Assembly (NCBI GenBank): GCA_963974915.1
Contig: CAXBES010000001.1
Location: 310,001 to 374,000 of the forward strand
DNA length: 64,000 nucleotides
Direction of reading: 5' to 3'
DNA from: CAXBES01 sp963974915
GTDB lineage: Bacteria; Bacteroidota; Bacteroidia; Flavobacteriales; Flavobacteriaceae
Shown here: positions 35,942 to 44,043 of the stretch, one piece after another
Numbering within the stretch: the first letter of the stretch is position 1
Layout: the number at the start of each line of letters is the position of its first letter
Translations under genes and position numbers: made by a program
Notes under the pieces: generated by a model
Database searches by the model: none
What the model saw: only the letters and a program-made list of their open reading frames with translations
What the model was told of the DNA's origin: nothing

Positions 35942-36065
35942 ATGAGATTGAAAATGAAGATGACATAAAGATTAGAATAAGAAAAAGAAGAATTATATAA
36001 GTTTTTGGTTGGTTAGTTTTTTTAGAATCCGCCGTACCGGTAAAATGGTTTCGGCGGATTTTTTC
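35942..36065 (+). ncRNA. Predicted short sigma-54-dependent transcript
   Basis: About 120 nt from the inferred start to a strong terminator. It encodes only an 8-residue ORF (ATG at 35942, stop TAA ending at 35968). It contains TTTTTGGTTGGTTAG at 36002-36016, a 15-mer also found just after the gene at 36234-37583. It could be a small RNA, or the remnant of a deleted paralogue: one frame just before the 15-mer reads RIRKRRII-stop, a basic tail like that of the neighbouring gene. No evidence decides between these. Confidence 0.35.
36026..36065 (+). terminator. Terminator hairpin
   Basis: AATCCGCCG pairs with CGGCGGATT and is followed by TTTT. It closes the short sigma-54-like transcript unit. 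Confidence 0.8.
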
Positions 36066-36154
36066 ATACTGAAATAGCTTCCCTTCATATGAAATTATAA
36101 TTCGATATTACGCCTTCCCTCTCTTAACCCTTATAAATACGTGGTTTTTAATTT

Positions 36155-36170
36155 TTGGCACGGTCGTTGT
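36155..36170 (+). promoter_or_regulatory. Sigma-54-like promoter of the basic repeat protein
   Basis: TTGGCACGGTCGTTGT. The -24 GG is at 36157-36158 and the -12 G at 36169, followed by T where C is usual. It lies 64 bases before the ATG at 36234. Confidence 0.55.
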
Positions 36171-36233
36171 AATTACATAATCGTATCTCGCTGACCAAAA
36201 AATTAAAGCAAGTACAACTTAAACTTTACAGTT

Positions 36234-37583
36234 ATGAAAAAATTAGCAATAGCATTAGTAGGGATCTTCCTGATCAGTTTTTCAGCGAAAGCAACACCGG
36301 TTGCTTCAGAAGATTATAACCCAAATCGTTACGATGGAAAAGCGTATATATTTATTGAAGGAGGCGTAGAATTTTCAATTTTTCCTGATGGTCAGTTTGA
36401 TTTTGCCTATGTTGGACCGGTAAACGGAACTGAAGTAACTATCAGTGCTCCCGGCGTGAACGTAAGTTTTAACTCAGGTTACGATTACGATATGTATGTT
36501 CAATACGATGATTATGGAGCCGTTTTACAAGTCGAAGATGTTCCTATTTATTACGATGAATACGGAAGAATTACCCAGGCAGGATCTGTAGATATTCAGT
36601 ATAATGACAGACGTATTGTTCGTGTAGGTGGCTTATATATTAATTATGACCACTACGGATACTATAGAGGATATACAGGGTATATAAATGTTTACAACAG
36701 ATTTTATGTACCACGTCCATGGCATGTTTTTTATGTAAGACCGGTCTTTGCGAGCTGTATAGTTTACGATTTCCCTTACAGAAGATATTATACTCCGGTT
36801 CGATATAGTTATCATCATCATAGAAACTATTATAAGAACAGACATAATGTTGCGTACTCGAACGCCAGACGTAGTTTTCATAGACCCGGAAGTCGTATTC
36901 ACTATAAGGGTGGAAGAACAACGGTAAACAAAAGTTATAATCCGAACCGTAGAAATACGATGATCGCTCAAAGTGGAAGAAGAGATAATGCTTCAAATTC
37001 ACGTGGAGTCGCAAAAGCGAATAACCGAGGAACGGCTAAAACAAGTACTACCAGAGGTGTCGCTAAGAAGGACGATCGTGGAACTGCGAGAAATGGAAAA
37101 ACAAGCAGAGCAACAAGTTCACGTGGGGTAGCTAAAAAAGATGATCGTGGAACCGCGAGAAATGGAAACACAAGCAGAGCAACAAGTTCACGTGGTGTGG
37201 CTAAAAAAGACACCAGAGCTACTGCGAGAAAGTCAAACGGAAACAGAACTGCATCCACTCGTGGAATTGCAAATAGAACAGACAGAAGTGTAGTTAAAAA
37301 GACTAGTAGAACTTCATCTAATAACCGGAAGACTGTTAGAAAGAGCAGCTCTAGAAAAACAGTTGCCAGAAGTAGTACGCCGCGAAAAGCGACAACTACT
37401 CGTCCGCAGCAAAAGAGAAGCACTGCTTCTAGAAGTTCCGGTAGTAGCGCAAAAAGAACTACTGCAAAAAGAACACAGAAAGCTACGGCAAAAAGAAGTA
37501 CAAATACAAGAACAAAATCGGTTAGCCGAAGTGGATCTACCAAGTCCCGGGCTAATACCTCAAGTAGAGGAAGAGGAAATTAA
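36234..37583 (+). CDS. Secreted protein with histone-like basic repeat tail
   Basis: 449 residues. Signal peptide MKKLAIALVGIFLISFSAKA. Residues 25-140 form an acidic/aromatic beta-like domain (FIEGGVEFSIFPDGQFDFAY, IYYDEYGRITQAGSV). Residues 150-200 are Tyr/His/Arg rich (YYTPVRYSYHHHRNYYK). The last 200 residues are Arg/Lys/Ser/Thr/Ala with almost no acidic residue, containing three 23-residue repeats (RGVAKKDDRGTARNG.., residues 274-342) that are 69-base tandem repeats in the DNA. Databases often call such proteins 'sperm nuclear basic protein', which only reflects composition. Export plus extreme basicity fits binding of extracellular DNA, nucleic acid or acidic polymers; unproven. A sigma-54-like promoter precedes it. 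Confidence 0.75.
   Translation: MKKLAIALVGIFLISFSAKATPVASEDYNPNRYDGKAYIFIEGGVEFSIFPDGQFDFAYVGPVNGTEVTISAPGVNVSFNSGYDYDMYVQYDDYGAVLQVEDVPIYYDEYGRITQAGSVDIQYNDRRIVRVGGLYINYDHYGYYRGYTGYINVYNRFYVPRPWHVFYVRPVFASCIVYDFPYRRYYTPVRYSYHHHRNYYKNRHNVAYSNARRSFHRPGSRIHYKGGRTTVNKSYNPNRRNTMIAQSGRRDNASNSRGVAKANNRGTAKTSTTRGVAKKDDRGTARNGKTSRATSSRGVAKKDDRGTARNGNTSRATSSRGVAKKDTRATARKSNGNRTASTRGIANRTDRSVVKKTSRTSSNNRKTVRKSSSRKTVARSSTPRKATTTRPQQKRSTASRSSGSSAKRTTAKRTQKATAKRSTNTRTKSVSRSGSTKSRANTSSRGRGN
37053..37259 (+). repeat. Three 69-bp coding tandem repeats
   Basis: Units begin at 37053, 37122 and 37191, with 69-base period exactly. The first two are almost identical; the third diverges in its second half. They encode SRGVAKKDDRGTARNG-type repeats inside the basic protein. 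Confidence 0.9.
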
Positions 37584-37603
37584 GATTTTTGGTTGGTTAG
37601 TTA

Positions 37604-37644
37604 GAAACCCCTGTTAGGCATCTTGTCTGGCGGGGTTTCGCTTT
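37604..37644 (+). terminator. Terminator hairpin
   Basis: GAAACCCC pairs with GGGGTTTC with a T-rich tail. It follows the 15-mer TTTTTGGTTGGTTAG (37586-37600) that is also seen at 36002-36016. Confidence 0.7.
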
Positions 37645-37651
37645 TATGTAC

Positions 37652-38935
37652 CTATGTATTACTCAAAATGAGTCCCGCCATCGAACGGGTTAGCTCCCTC
37701 CTACTGTACTTTTCGATTCGTATAGAATTAACCTGCAATCCCTGTGTTTTAAATCGCTCATACAATTTTCTCACAGTTCTTTCCATTTGCACCTCATCAC
37801 CGGGTGTAAAGAAATTTCCGCTCTTGGTCTCTTCAATAATATTTTTCATATCACTTCCAATGGGTCCTATAGCAAGAATCGGTCTTTTGGCTGCCAGGTA
37901 CTCAAATAATTTTCCCGGAATAATAGATCGTGTTTCCGGTCGGTCAATTTCTACTAGTAACAGTATTTGTGAGCTGTGTTGCAGTTTAATTGCTTCAGAA
38001 TGACTTACGTACCCTAAATTATCGGTATTTTCAGATAGGCCGTGCTCCTCCAGACTCTTCAGGATTTCACTACTTATGGTCCCGGCGAGTTTAATTTTCA
38101 AGTCATTCTTAAATTCGGTCATTTCCGAAGATAATTTAGAAAGAACTCTCCATAACGAAATAGGGTTTCGTTCACTTAGTAACGACCCAATATGTGCTAT
38201 CGAAAAACCTGGATCCGGTGTATATTCTGTTAATTCTGAATTTTCATATCCGTTTGTAATGACTTCTATGGGTTTATCGGTTATCTTCTGAAACTCTCGC
38301 TTGGTAGTCTTACTTGTAACCACTATTTGGTCTGCTGCATTGAGAACCTTCGCTTCCAGCTGTTTGTGTTTCTTAGCTGAAGCTTTCGTTAATCGTAGAG
38401 ATTTGTGATAGTGAATAGTGGTCCAAGGGTCCCTAAAATCTGCGATCCATGGCGTTTTGAATTCATCCTGCAAGGCTAAGCCAATTAAATGCAAGCTATG
38501 TGGCGGACCGGTTGTAACAATTGCATCAACTTTGTTCTCGTTGATATAATTACTTAAATATGCTACGGAAGGTTTTACCCAGCCTATTCGGGCATCGGGG
38601 ATAAAGAAGTTGCCCCTAACGAATAACATTAACTTTTCCAGAAAGGTCGTTTTCTTTTCTGAAATGATTCCGCTGCTTATTTGCTTTGTTTTTTTCTTTG
38701 ATAGGACGCTTGCCAGTTTATAGGGTTCCTTCACGGGCAGTTTCAGAATTTCTATATCTGAAGGTATTTCATTTACAAAACTATCATCAACTAGTGGGTA
38801 GTGAGGGTTTTCGGGTCTGTAGACTATGGGTTCTATATCGAAATCACGAAAATATTTTACAAAATTCAACCATCGTTGTACTCCCGGACCTCCGGCAGGT
38901 GGCCAATAATATGTGATTATCAGCACACGCTTCAT
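37652..38935 (-). CDS. Glycosyltransferase family 4-like protein
   Basis: 427 residues, GT-B fold. Begins MKRVLIITYYWPPAGGPGVQRW, which is the N-terminal Rossmann glycine-rich motif; the C-terminal donor site has ITNGYENSELTEYTP and LPGKLFEYLAAKRPILAIGP. A domain around residues 120-180 carries GPPHSLHLIGLALQDEF and DFRDPW. It probably adds a sugar to a cell-surface polysaccharide or O-antigen chain. The start ATG touches the stop of the YfhO-like gene (one-base overlap), so it is the second gene of that operon. Confidence 0.88.
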   Translation of the reverse strand: MKRVLIITYYWPPAGGPGVQRWLNFVKYFRDFDIEPIVYRPENPHYPLVDDSFVNEIPSDIEILKLPVKEPYKLASVLSKKKTKQISSGIISEKKTTFLEKLMLFVRGNFFIPDARIGWVKPSVAYLSNYINENKVDAIVTTGPPHSLHLIGLALQDEFKTPWIADFRDPWTTIHYHKSLRLTKASAKKHKQLEAKVLNAADQIVVTSKTTKREFQKITDKPIEVITNGYENSELTEYTPDPGFSIAHIGSLLSERNPISLWRVLSKLSSEMTEFKNDLKIKLAGTISSEILKSLEEHGLSENTDNLGYVSHSEAIKLQHSSQILLLVEIDRPETRSIIPGKLFEYLAAKRPILAIGPIGSDMKNIIEETKSGNFFTPGDEVQMERTVRKLYERFKTQGLQVNSIRIEKYSRRELTRSMAGLILSNT

Positions 38936-41382
38936 TATAAATTTTCCTTAGTTTCCGTTTTCTTTCTTCTGAACTGGTAATAGAGTCCGCTAAGAAGTAT
39001 TAAAGCAAATAACAGACTACTCGCAAGGCTGATTGTGCTTCCCGTTTTAATTACTTTCGGTTCAAACTTAAATTCAATCTTATTATTTCCCGGTGGAAGC
39101 GCAATTGCCCTTAAGGCGTAATTTGCTCTAAAGTATTCGGTAGGATTACCATTTATGTATGCATTCCATCCATTAGGGTAGTACACTTCAGAAAAAATAG
39201 CCAATTGAGGTGAGTCGGTAGAGGCTTCATATACCAGATGCTGAGGATCATAATTTACTAATTCAATGGTAGCAGTGCTATCTCGTGAAATCTTTTCGGT
39301 AGGGATCTTAGATAAAAACTCCCGGCTAATAACCGCGGTCTTTTTAGAATCTAAGCTATCGAGAAGTCGAATTTCGTCATTGGCTGTTTCCGCAGGAATA
39401 ACATTTTCAACAAACCATGCATTTCCATTTGCATATGGATTACGTTGTGCTACCGGTCCCCCGTTCTTATTCTGAGTAATGATGTATCTAACATTCATCA
39501 TATTTAGGATCCCGATATCCCCATTACTTATATAAAAATCGTATAACTCCTGAATTCTACGGGGTTTGGCGGCGTGATAACCTCCAAGAGAATTGTGATA
39601 ATAACTTGCCTGTGCACTGTTAAAAGCCGAATTAGCCGCATCGAACACTCTAAAATGCCCGGTATCCTCTAAAATCTGAATATCGGCACCATGCTTCTGG
39701 AAGGGTTGTTCCATTGCTCTTGCAGCAACAAAGTCATCGTTATTTACGTACCTGCGGTCTACCCCTACAAGATCGAATACGATTAAGACACTTAAAGCCA
39801 CTACAGCCACAGTTTCTTTTGTTTTATTTTGAAGTAATAACCAGAGAGTTCCTCCACTTAATAGTATTAGGATCAATGATCGTATGGCATCGGCAGTAAA
39901 GACACTCATTCTATCCTCTTTTATTGCTTCTACTAACCTGTTACCAAGTTGCTCCCTAATGGCATAGTCGTAGGGTCCTACAAAATCGAATAAAGCCGAT
40001 TTAAACAATAAAAATATCAAGGTTAAGCCACCCACAATTCCGGTTGCATAGAGCAGTGCTTTTTTCTTCTCTTCGTCTTTTACGAAGTTGTTAAAGAATT
40101 GATGCAAACCAACTATTGCTAGTATTGGCAGAATCAATTCTATGATCACCTGAATTGAGGAAACTGCACGAAATTTATCGTAAAGCGGAATATAATCGAT
40201 AAAGAATTCGGTTAAAAAACTAAAATTCTTTCCCCAGGATAGTAATAAACTCAACAAAAATGCAGCCGTTATCCACCATTTAAGTCGGCCGCGAACCAAA
40301 AACAACGCCAATACTGCCAGGAAAATGATAATTGCTCCAACATATGCCGGGGCTGCTACAATTGGCTGTTCTCCCCAATACATGGGTAATTGGTATAGAA
40401 TATTGTTGACTTCTTGCGGAGAGGCTCCAAGTTTTAGGATTTCATTTACTGTTTCAGAGTCTTCCGGGAATGGATCTCCCGAACCACCTCCCATAAACCT
40501 TGGGATCAATAAGTTAATTGATTCTAACCTTCCGTAGCTATATTCGGTAATATATTCGTAATCGAGACCATTAGTCACTTCTTTTGGAGAACCATCGGGG
40601 TTTATAGTAAGCTCGCTCTTACCACGGGTGGACGCATCTGCATACTCCTTTGTAGCCATTATATTGGTTGCGTTAAGTCCTAAAGCAACAAGGACTCCGA
40701 CAGCCATTATTGCAAGAGCCTTAAAGTAGTGAGGAAGTAGTTTTTTTCTGAAAGCGTCAATAAAATAAGCGATTCCTAAACAGATTACCACAAATAGCAA
40801 ATAATAGGTCATCTGAAAGTGGTTTGCAGCCAATTCTAATGCCATCGCTACGGTTGTGAGTAAGAATCCGTAGAGGAATTTACCTCTAAAAGTTAACACG
40901 ATACCACTTAGAACCAGTGGCATATAGGCTATAGCATGGGCTTTTGCGTTGTGTCCTACGCCAAGTATGATGATAAGATAAGTTGAAAAACCAAAGGCTA
41001 AAGCTCCAAGAAATGCGAGTTTGTAGTCAACTTTTAAAACCAGGAACAGGATGTACATTCCTATAAAGTACAGGAAGAGATAATCTGCAGGTCTGGGAAG
41101 AAAACGCAGGGTAAGGTCCAGATTCTTGATATAGTTGTGAGGATATTGTGCACCTAACTGATATGTAGGCATTCCTCCAAATGCGGCGTCGGTCCAATAA
41201 GTTTCGTTCCCGGTTTCTTTTCGGTAATCCCTAAGCTGCTTAGCCATACCGTTGTGTTGTGCAATATCACTTTGGAAGATCGTTTTCCCTTGTAGGGCAG
41301 GACTGAAGTACGAAACTGACGCAATTACAAATAGTACTATAACCACTAAATGCGGAAGAAATTTCTTTAAAGTGTGCTGCAT
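38935..41382 (-). CDS. YfhO-family multi-pass membrane protein
   Basis: 815 residues. Around 12-14 hydrophobic helices with a long extracytoplasmic tail (residues 510-780). YfhO family, which is thought to transfer sugars or modify lipoteichoic acid in Gram-positives; in Bacteroidetes the role is unclear. Here the downstream glycosyltransferase shares a one-base overlap, so a surface-glycan function is a reasonable guess. It has no signal peptide and ends in a final helix plus a basic tail. Confidence 0.82.
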   Translation of the reverse strand: MQHTLKKFLPHLVVIVLFVIASVSYFSPALQGKTIFQSDIAQHNGMAKQLRDYRKETGNETYWTDAAFGGMPTYQLGAQYPHNYIKNLDLTLRFLPRPADYLFLYFIGMYILFLVLKVDYKLAFLGALAFGFSTYLIIILGVGHNAKAHAIAYMPLVLSGIVLTFRGKFLYGFLLTTVAMALELAANHFQMTYYLLFVVICLGIAYFIDAFRKKLLPHYFKALAIMAVGVLVALGLNATNIMATKEYADASTRGKSELTINPDGSPKEVTNGLDYEYITEYSYGRLESINLLIPRFMGGGSGDPFPEDSETVNEILKLGASPQEVNNILYQLPMYWGEQPIVAAPAYVGAIIIFLAVLALFLVRGRLKWWITAAFLLSLLLSWGKNFSFLTEFFIDYIPLYDKFRAVSSIQVIIELILPILAIVGLHQFFNNFVKDEEKKKALLYATGIVGGLTLIFLLFKSALFDFVGPYDYAIREQLGNRLVEAIKEDRMSVFTADAIRSLILILLSGGTLWLLLQNKTKETVAVVALSVLIVFDLVGVDRRYVNNDDFVAARAMEQPFQKHGADIQILEDTGHFRVFDAANSAFNSAQASYYHNSLGGYHAAKPRRIQELYDFYISNGDIGILNMMNVRYIITQNKNGGPVAQRNPYANGNAWFVENVIPAETANDEIRLLDSLDSKKTAVISREFLSKIPTEKISRDSTATIELVNYDPQHLVYEASTDSPQLAIFSEVYYPNGWNAYINGNPTEYFRANYALRAIALPPGNNKIEFKFEPKVIKTGSTISLASSLLFALILLSGLYYQFRRKKTETKENL

Positions 41383-41459
41383 ACGAATTACTTGGATTAT
41401 GACTTGGGGAAATTATAAAAAATACCTAAGAAAGCGGTAATGGAATGCCTAAATAAAAT

Positions 41460-41720
41460 TTAATCTACTTCTTCGAAATCGACGTATTCACCAACTGTAT
41501 TCGTTGATCTTTTATTACGGGAGGGCATTTTATCTATAGAAATATCTCCTTCGCTGGTTCTCTTAGAATCATTAGGGTTTACTCCAAAGGCCTGCTCAAA
41601 TTTTTGCCCTGCTTTTTTTGCTACATATCTCATTAGATAGGGAGTAATGAATTTAATTAAAAACTTCAGGCCGAAATATACCAGAAGAATGATTAAAATC
41701 GTTTTTAGAAAAGTCATCAT
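41460..41720 (-). CDS. DUF4834-family small membrane protein
   Basis: 86 residues from the ATG at 41720 (a longer reading from 41741 would overlap a TACTTTTG box). One hydrophobic helix FLKTILIILLVYFGLKFLIK and a charged C-terminal tail with RNKRSTNTVGEYVDFEEVD, matching DUF4834. No function known. It is monocistronic. Confidence 0.75.
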   Translation of the reverse strand: MMTFLKTILIILLVYFGLKFLIKFITPYLMRYVAKKAGQKFEQAFGVNPNDSKRTSEGDISIDKMPSRNKRSTNTVGEYVDFEEVD

Positions 41721-41738
41721 AGTAATTGTAATCTTTTT

Positions 41739-41746
41739 CAAAAGTA
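41739..41746 (-). promoter_or_regulatory. Candidate -7 promoter box for the DUF4834 gene
   Basis: Minus-strand TACTTTTG fits TAnnTTTG, 18 bases before the chosen ATG at 41720. It decides against the longer start. Confidence 0.5.
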
Positions 41747-41801
41747 CTAATTGATGTAGAAAAAGAAGAAAATCAACTATTAAATAAATGATAAAATCTT
41801 A

Positions 41802-41809
41802 TATCTTTG
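41802..41809 (+). promoter_or_regulatory. Candidate -7 promoter box
   Basis: TATCTTTG fits TAnnTTTG, 17 bases before the ATG at 41827. It lies inside the longer ORF that would start at 41788, so the later ATG is used. Confidence 0.55.
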
Positions 41810-41826
41810 AACTAAACCGAATTCAT

Positions 41827-42855
41827 ATGCGCTTCAAACATATTGTCTCCCTATCTCTCCTCCTATTCGCTTATACATATGTTTCGGCACAATATACCGA
41901 TATGATCAATACCAACCGGCCGGGGGTTTCGCAAGGAGCATTTTCGGTAGGTACCAATGTGCTTCAATTTGAAGCTGGGTTTGGTTTAGGGAAAGAAGAA
42001 CACAGGTTATTGCAAACTGAGACGAATGCGTTCGCTATCGATTATGCAGTTCGATATGGTTTTTGGAAGGAAGAACTCGAGGTAAGCTTGATAGGTGAAT
42101 TCCAATCTAACAACATCACAGACAGCCGTGGCGCTATCGTTTCCGAATACAAGATCAGCAATTTCAGAAGTAATACTCTAGGTGCAAAATACTTATTTTA
42201 CGACCCTTACCGAAAAAGGGAATTAAAAGGCCCTAACCTTTACAGTTGGAAGGCGAACAATAAATTTCAATGGGCCGATCTGGTTCCCGCAATTTCGTTT
42301 TATGCCGGTGCCAACTTCGATTTTGCCGATAATCCATTTACTCCCGAACCGGAGACCACAATTAGTCCGAAATTCGTACTTTCGACCCAAAATAACTGGA
42401 TCGGGGGATTTGTATTTGTAACCAACATCATAGTTGACAGAATTACCACCGAAACCCCGTCTTATGGATATATTTTAACGCTCACGCATTCGGTAACCGA
42501 TTATTTTTCGGTTTTCGTGGAAAACCAGGGTATTAAAAGTGATTTTTATGCGGATCAGCTATTTAGAGGCGGAGCCGCTATGTTGATCAATAAAGACTTT
42601 CATGTAGATGCATCGGTGGTATTAAACTTTAAAGATACTCCGAGTCGTTTCTACGGAAGAGTTGGGGTCGCGTATCGATTCGATATGCACAGCAAGGATG
42701 AATATATCGAGGAAAAAGGAAAAGCAGGTAGGGAAGCCAGAAAGAAAAAGAAGAACAAAGGTGAAGATGACGGTAAAGAAGTAAAAGAAAAAAAGAAAAG
42801 TAAAAAGCGAAAAGATGGTTTTGAAGATGATGGTGGTGATGGTGGAGAACTATAG
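41827..42855 (+). CDS. Outer-membrane beta-barrel protein, MetA/phenol-degradation-like
   Basis: 342 residues. Signal peptide MRFKHIVSLSLLLFAYTYVSAQ. The mature part starts MINTNRPGVSQGAFSVGTNV, as in the phenol-degradation MetA-like transporter group, and is beta rich (VLQFEAGFGLGKEE, LFRGGAAMLINKDFHVDA). The last 45 residues are a Lys/Glu tail ending DDGGDGGEL. An outer-membrane pore or channel is likely; the substrate is unknown. The GNAT gene follows after 12 bases, so they may be co-transcribed. Confidence 0.72.
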   Translation: MRFKHIVSLSLLLFAYTYVSAQYTDMINTNRPGVSQGAFSVGTNVLQFEAGFGLGKEEHRLLQTETNAFAIDYAVRYGFWKEELEVSLIGEFQSNNITDSRGAIVSEYKISNFRSNTLGAKYLFYDPYRKRELKGPNLYSWKANNKFQWADLVPAISFYAGANFDFADNPFTPEPETTISPKFVLSTQNNWIGGFVFVTNIIVDRITTETPSYGYILTLTHSVTDYFSVFVENQGIKSDFYADQLFRGGAAMLINKDFHVDASVVLNFKDTPSRFYGRVGVAYRFDMHSKDEYIEEKGKAGREARKKKKNKGEDDGKEVKEKKKSKKRKDGFEDDGGDGGEL

Positions 42856-42867
42856 CGTATTTAATAT

Positions 42868-43986
42868 ATGATCACAACAAAAAAAGTAACTAACCGGAAA
42901 GAACTTAAGCAGTTCGTTACCTTTCCGTTTCAACTGTATAAGAATAACAAATATTGGGTTCCTCCATTGATAAACGATGAGATGGAAACTCTGGATGCGA
43001 CCAAGAATCCTGTATTCAAAAATGCCGACAGCTCTTATTATCTCGCTTATAAAGACGGAAAAATAGTAGGTAGGATCGCTGTGATCATCAACCGACTGGA
43101 AATTGAAGAAATTGGCAAGAAAAAAGTACGATTCGGTTGGTTAGATATGATCGACGATCTTGAGGTTACAAAAGCTTTGTTGGAAAAAGTATATGAAGTG
43201 GGAAGAGCCCATGACCTTGAGTATGTGGAAGGTCCGGTAGGTTTTTCTAACATGGAAAAAGCAGGAATACTCACCAAAGGCTTTGAAGAACTTAATACCA
43301 TGATCACATGGTACCATTTTCCTTATTACGCCGAGCATTTTGAAAAATTAGGCTTCGAGAAACAAGCCACCTGGGTTGAATATAAACTGAGCATTCCGGA
43401 GTCTATAAAAGAGAAAGTTGCTAAGTTTTCGAGAATTATAAGAGAGCGGTATGATTTATCGGTAATTCGGTTTAAGAACAAGAAGGAGATCTTACCGTAC
43501 GTGGATTCCATGTTCGGATTGCTTAACAATACGTATAATACACTTCAAACCTTTGTTCCTATACAGCAATATCAGATCGATTATTACAAGGAGAAGTATT
43601 TTAATTTCATACACCCGGATTATATAACTTGTATCAAGGATAAAGACGGAAAATTAATAGCGTTCAGTATAGTAATGCCTTCTTTCAGCAAAGCCTTAAA
43701 AAAGGCAAATGGTAGCCTCTTCCCGTTTGGTTGGTATCATTTATGGCAGGCGCAACGAAAAAATGACAAAGCAGCCTTCTATTTAATAGGTATAGACCCT
43801 GAGTATCAAGGAAAAGGAGTTACGGCTATAATTTTCGAAGAAATGCAGTATTTGTTTAACAGTAAAGGGATCAACATGGTAGAAACCAATCCGGAGTTAA
43901 TAGAGAATACCGCGGTGCAATTACTGTGGAAGGATTATAATCCCGTACAACACAAAGAACGGAGTACTTTTAAGAAAGACCTATAA
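42868..43986 (+). CDS. GNAT-family N-acetyltransferase-like protein
   Basis: 372 residues. MITTKKVTNRKELKQFVTFP, NNKYWVPPLINDEMETLDA, and the acetyl-CoA loop FYLIGIDPEYQGKGVTAIIF match the flavobacterial long GNAT group. The C-terminal GNAT core lies near residues 260-340. The acceptor is unknown. It is followed by a strong terminator. Confidence 0.8.
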   Translation: MITTKKVTNRKELKQFVTFPFQLYKNNKYWVPPLINDEMETLDATKNPVFKNADSSYYLAYKDGKIVGRIAVIINRLEIEEIGKKKVRFGWLDMIDDLEVTKALLEKVYEVGRAHDLEYVEGPVGFSNMEKAGILTKGFEELNTMITWYHFPYYAEHFEKLGFEKQATWVEYKLSIPESIKEKVAKFSRIIRERYDLSVIRFKNKKEILPYVDSMFGLLNNTYNTLQTFVPIQQYQIDYYKEKYFNFIHPDYITCIKDKDGKLIAFSIVMPSFSKALKKANGSLFPFGWYHLWQAQRKNDKAAFYLIGIDPEYQGKGVTAIIFEEMQYLFNSKGINMVETNPELIENTAVQLLWKDYNPVQHKERSTFKKDL

Positions 43987-43991
43987 ATAAA

Positions 43992-44025
43992 AAAAACCAT
44001 CAGCTTAAAGCTGATGGTTTTTTTT
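43992..44025. terminator. Bidirectional terminator hairpin
   Basis: AAACCATCAGCTT pairs with AAGCTGATGGTTT with A and T runs at the flanks, between converging genes ending at 43986 and 44044. Confidence 0.85.
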
Positions 44026-44043
44026 ATTATCATAATCTACTCA

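Larger units (their letters stand above)
35801..36233 (+). other. Intergenic region with two sigma-54-like promoters and a short transcript unit
   Basis: 433 bases between uvrA and the basic repeat protein gene, without a gene of normal size. It holds two sigma-54-like promoters (35916 and 36155), a predicted short transcript (about 35942 to 36065) and a strong hairpin. One CTTCGGAA 8-mer is at 35863. The rest is A/T rich with nothing seen. Confidence 0.6.

Noticed and set aside
35924..35968. 14-residue ORF in the first sigma-54-like unit
   Set aside because: Its ATG lies between the -24 and -12 elements, upstream of the inferred transcription start; only the inner 8-residue ORF could be made.
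37053..37259. Regular 69-bp repeats as a possible CRISPR array
   Set aside because: The repeats lie in frame inside a gene, have no constant direct repeat with variable spacers, and no cas gene is near.
36968..37543. Long minus-strand ORF (191 residues) opposite the basic repeat protein
   Set aside because: It is the antisense of low-complexity Arg/Lys/Ser codons, giving Leu/Val/Phe-rich nonsense repeats; the plus-strand gene has the signal peptide and promoter.
41788..41826. N-terminal extension of the outer-membrane protein gene at 41827
   Set aside because: It precedes the signal peptide and contains a likely promoter box.
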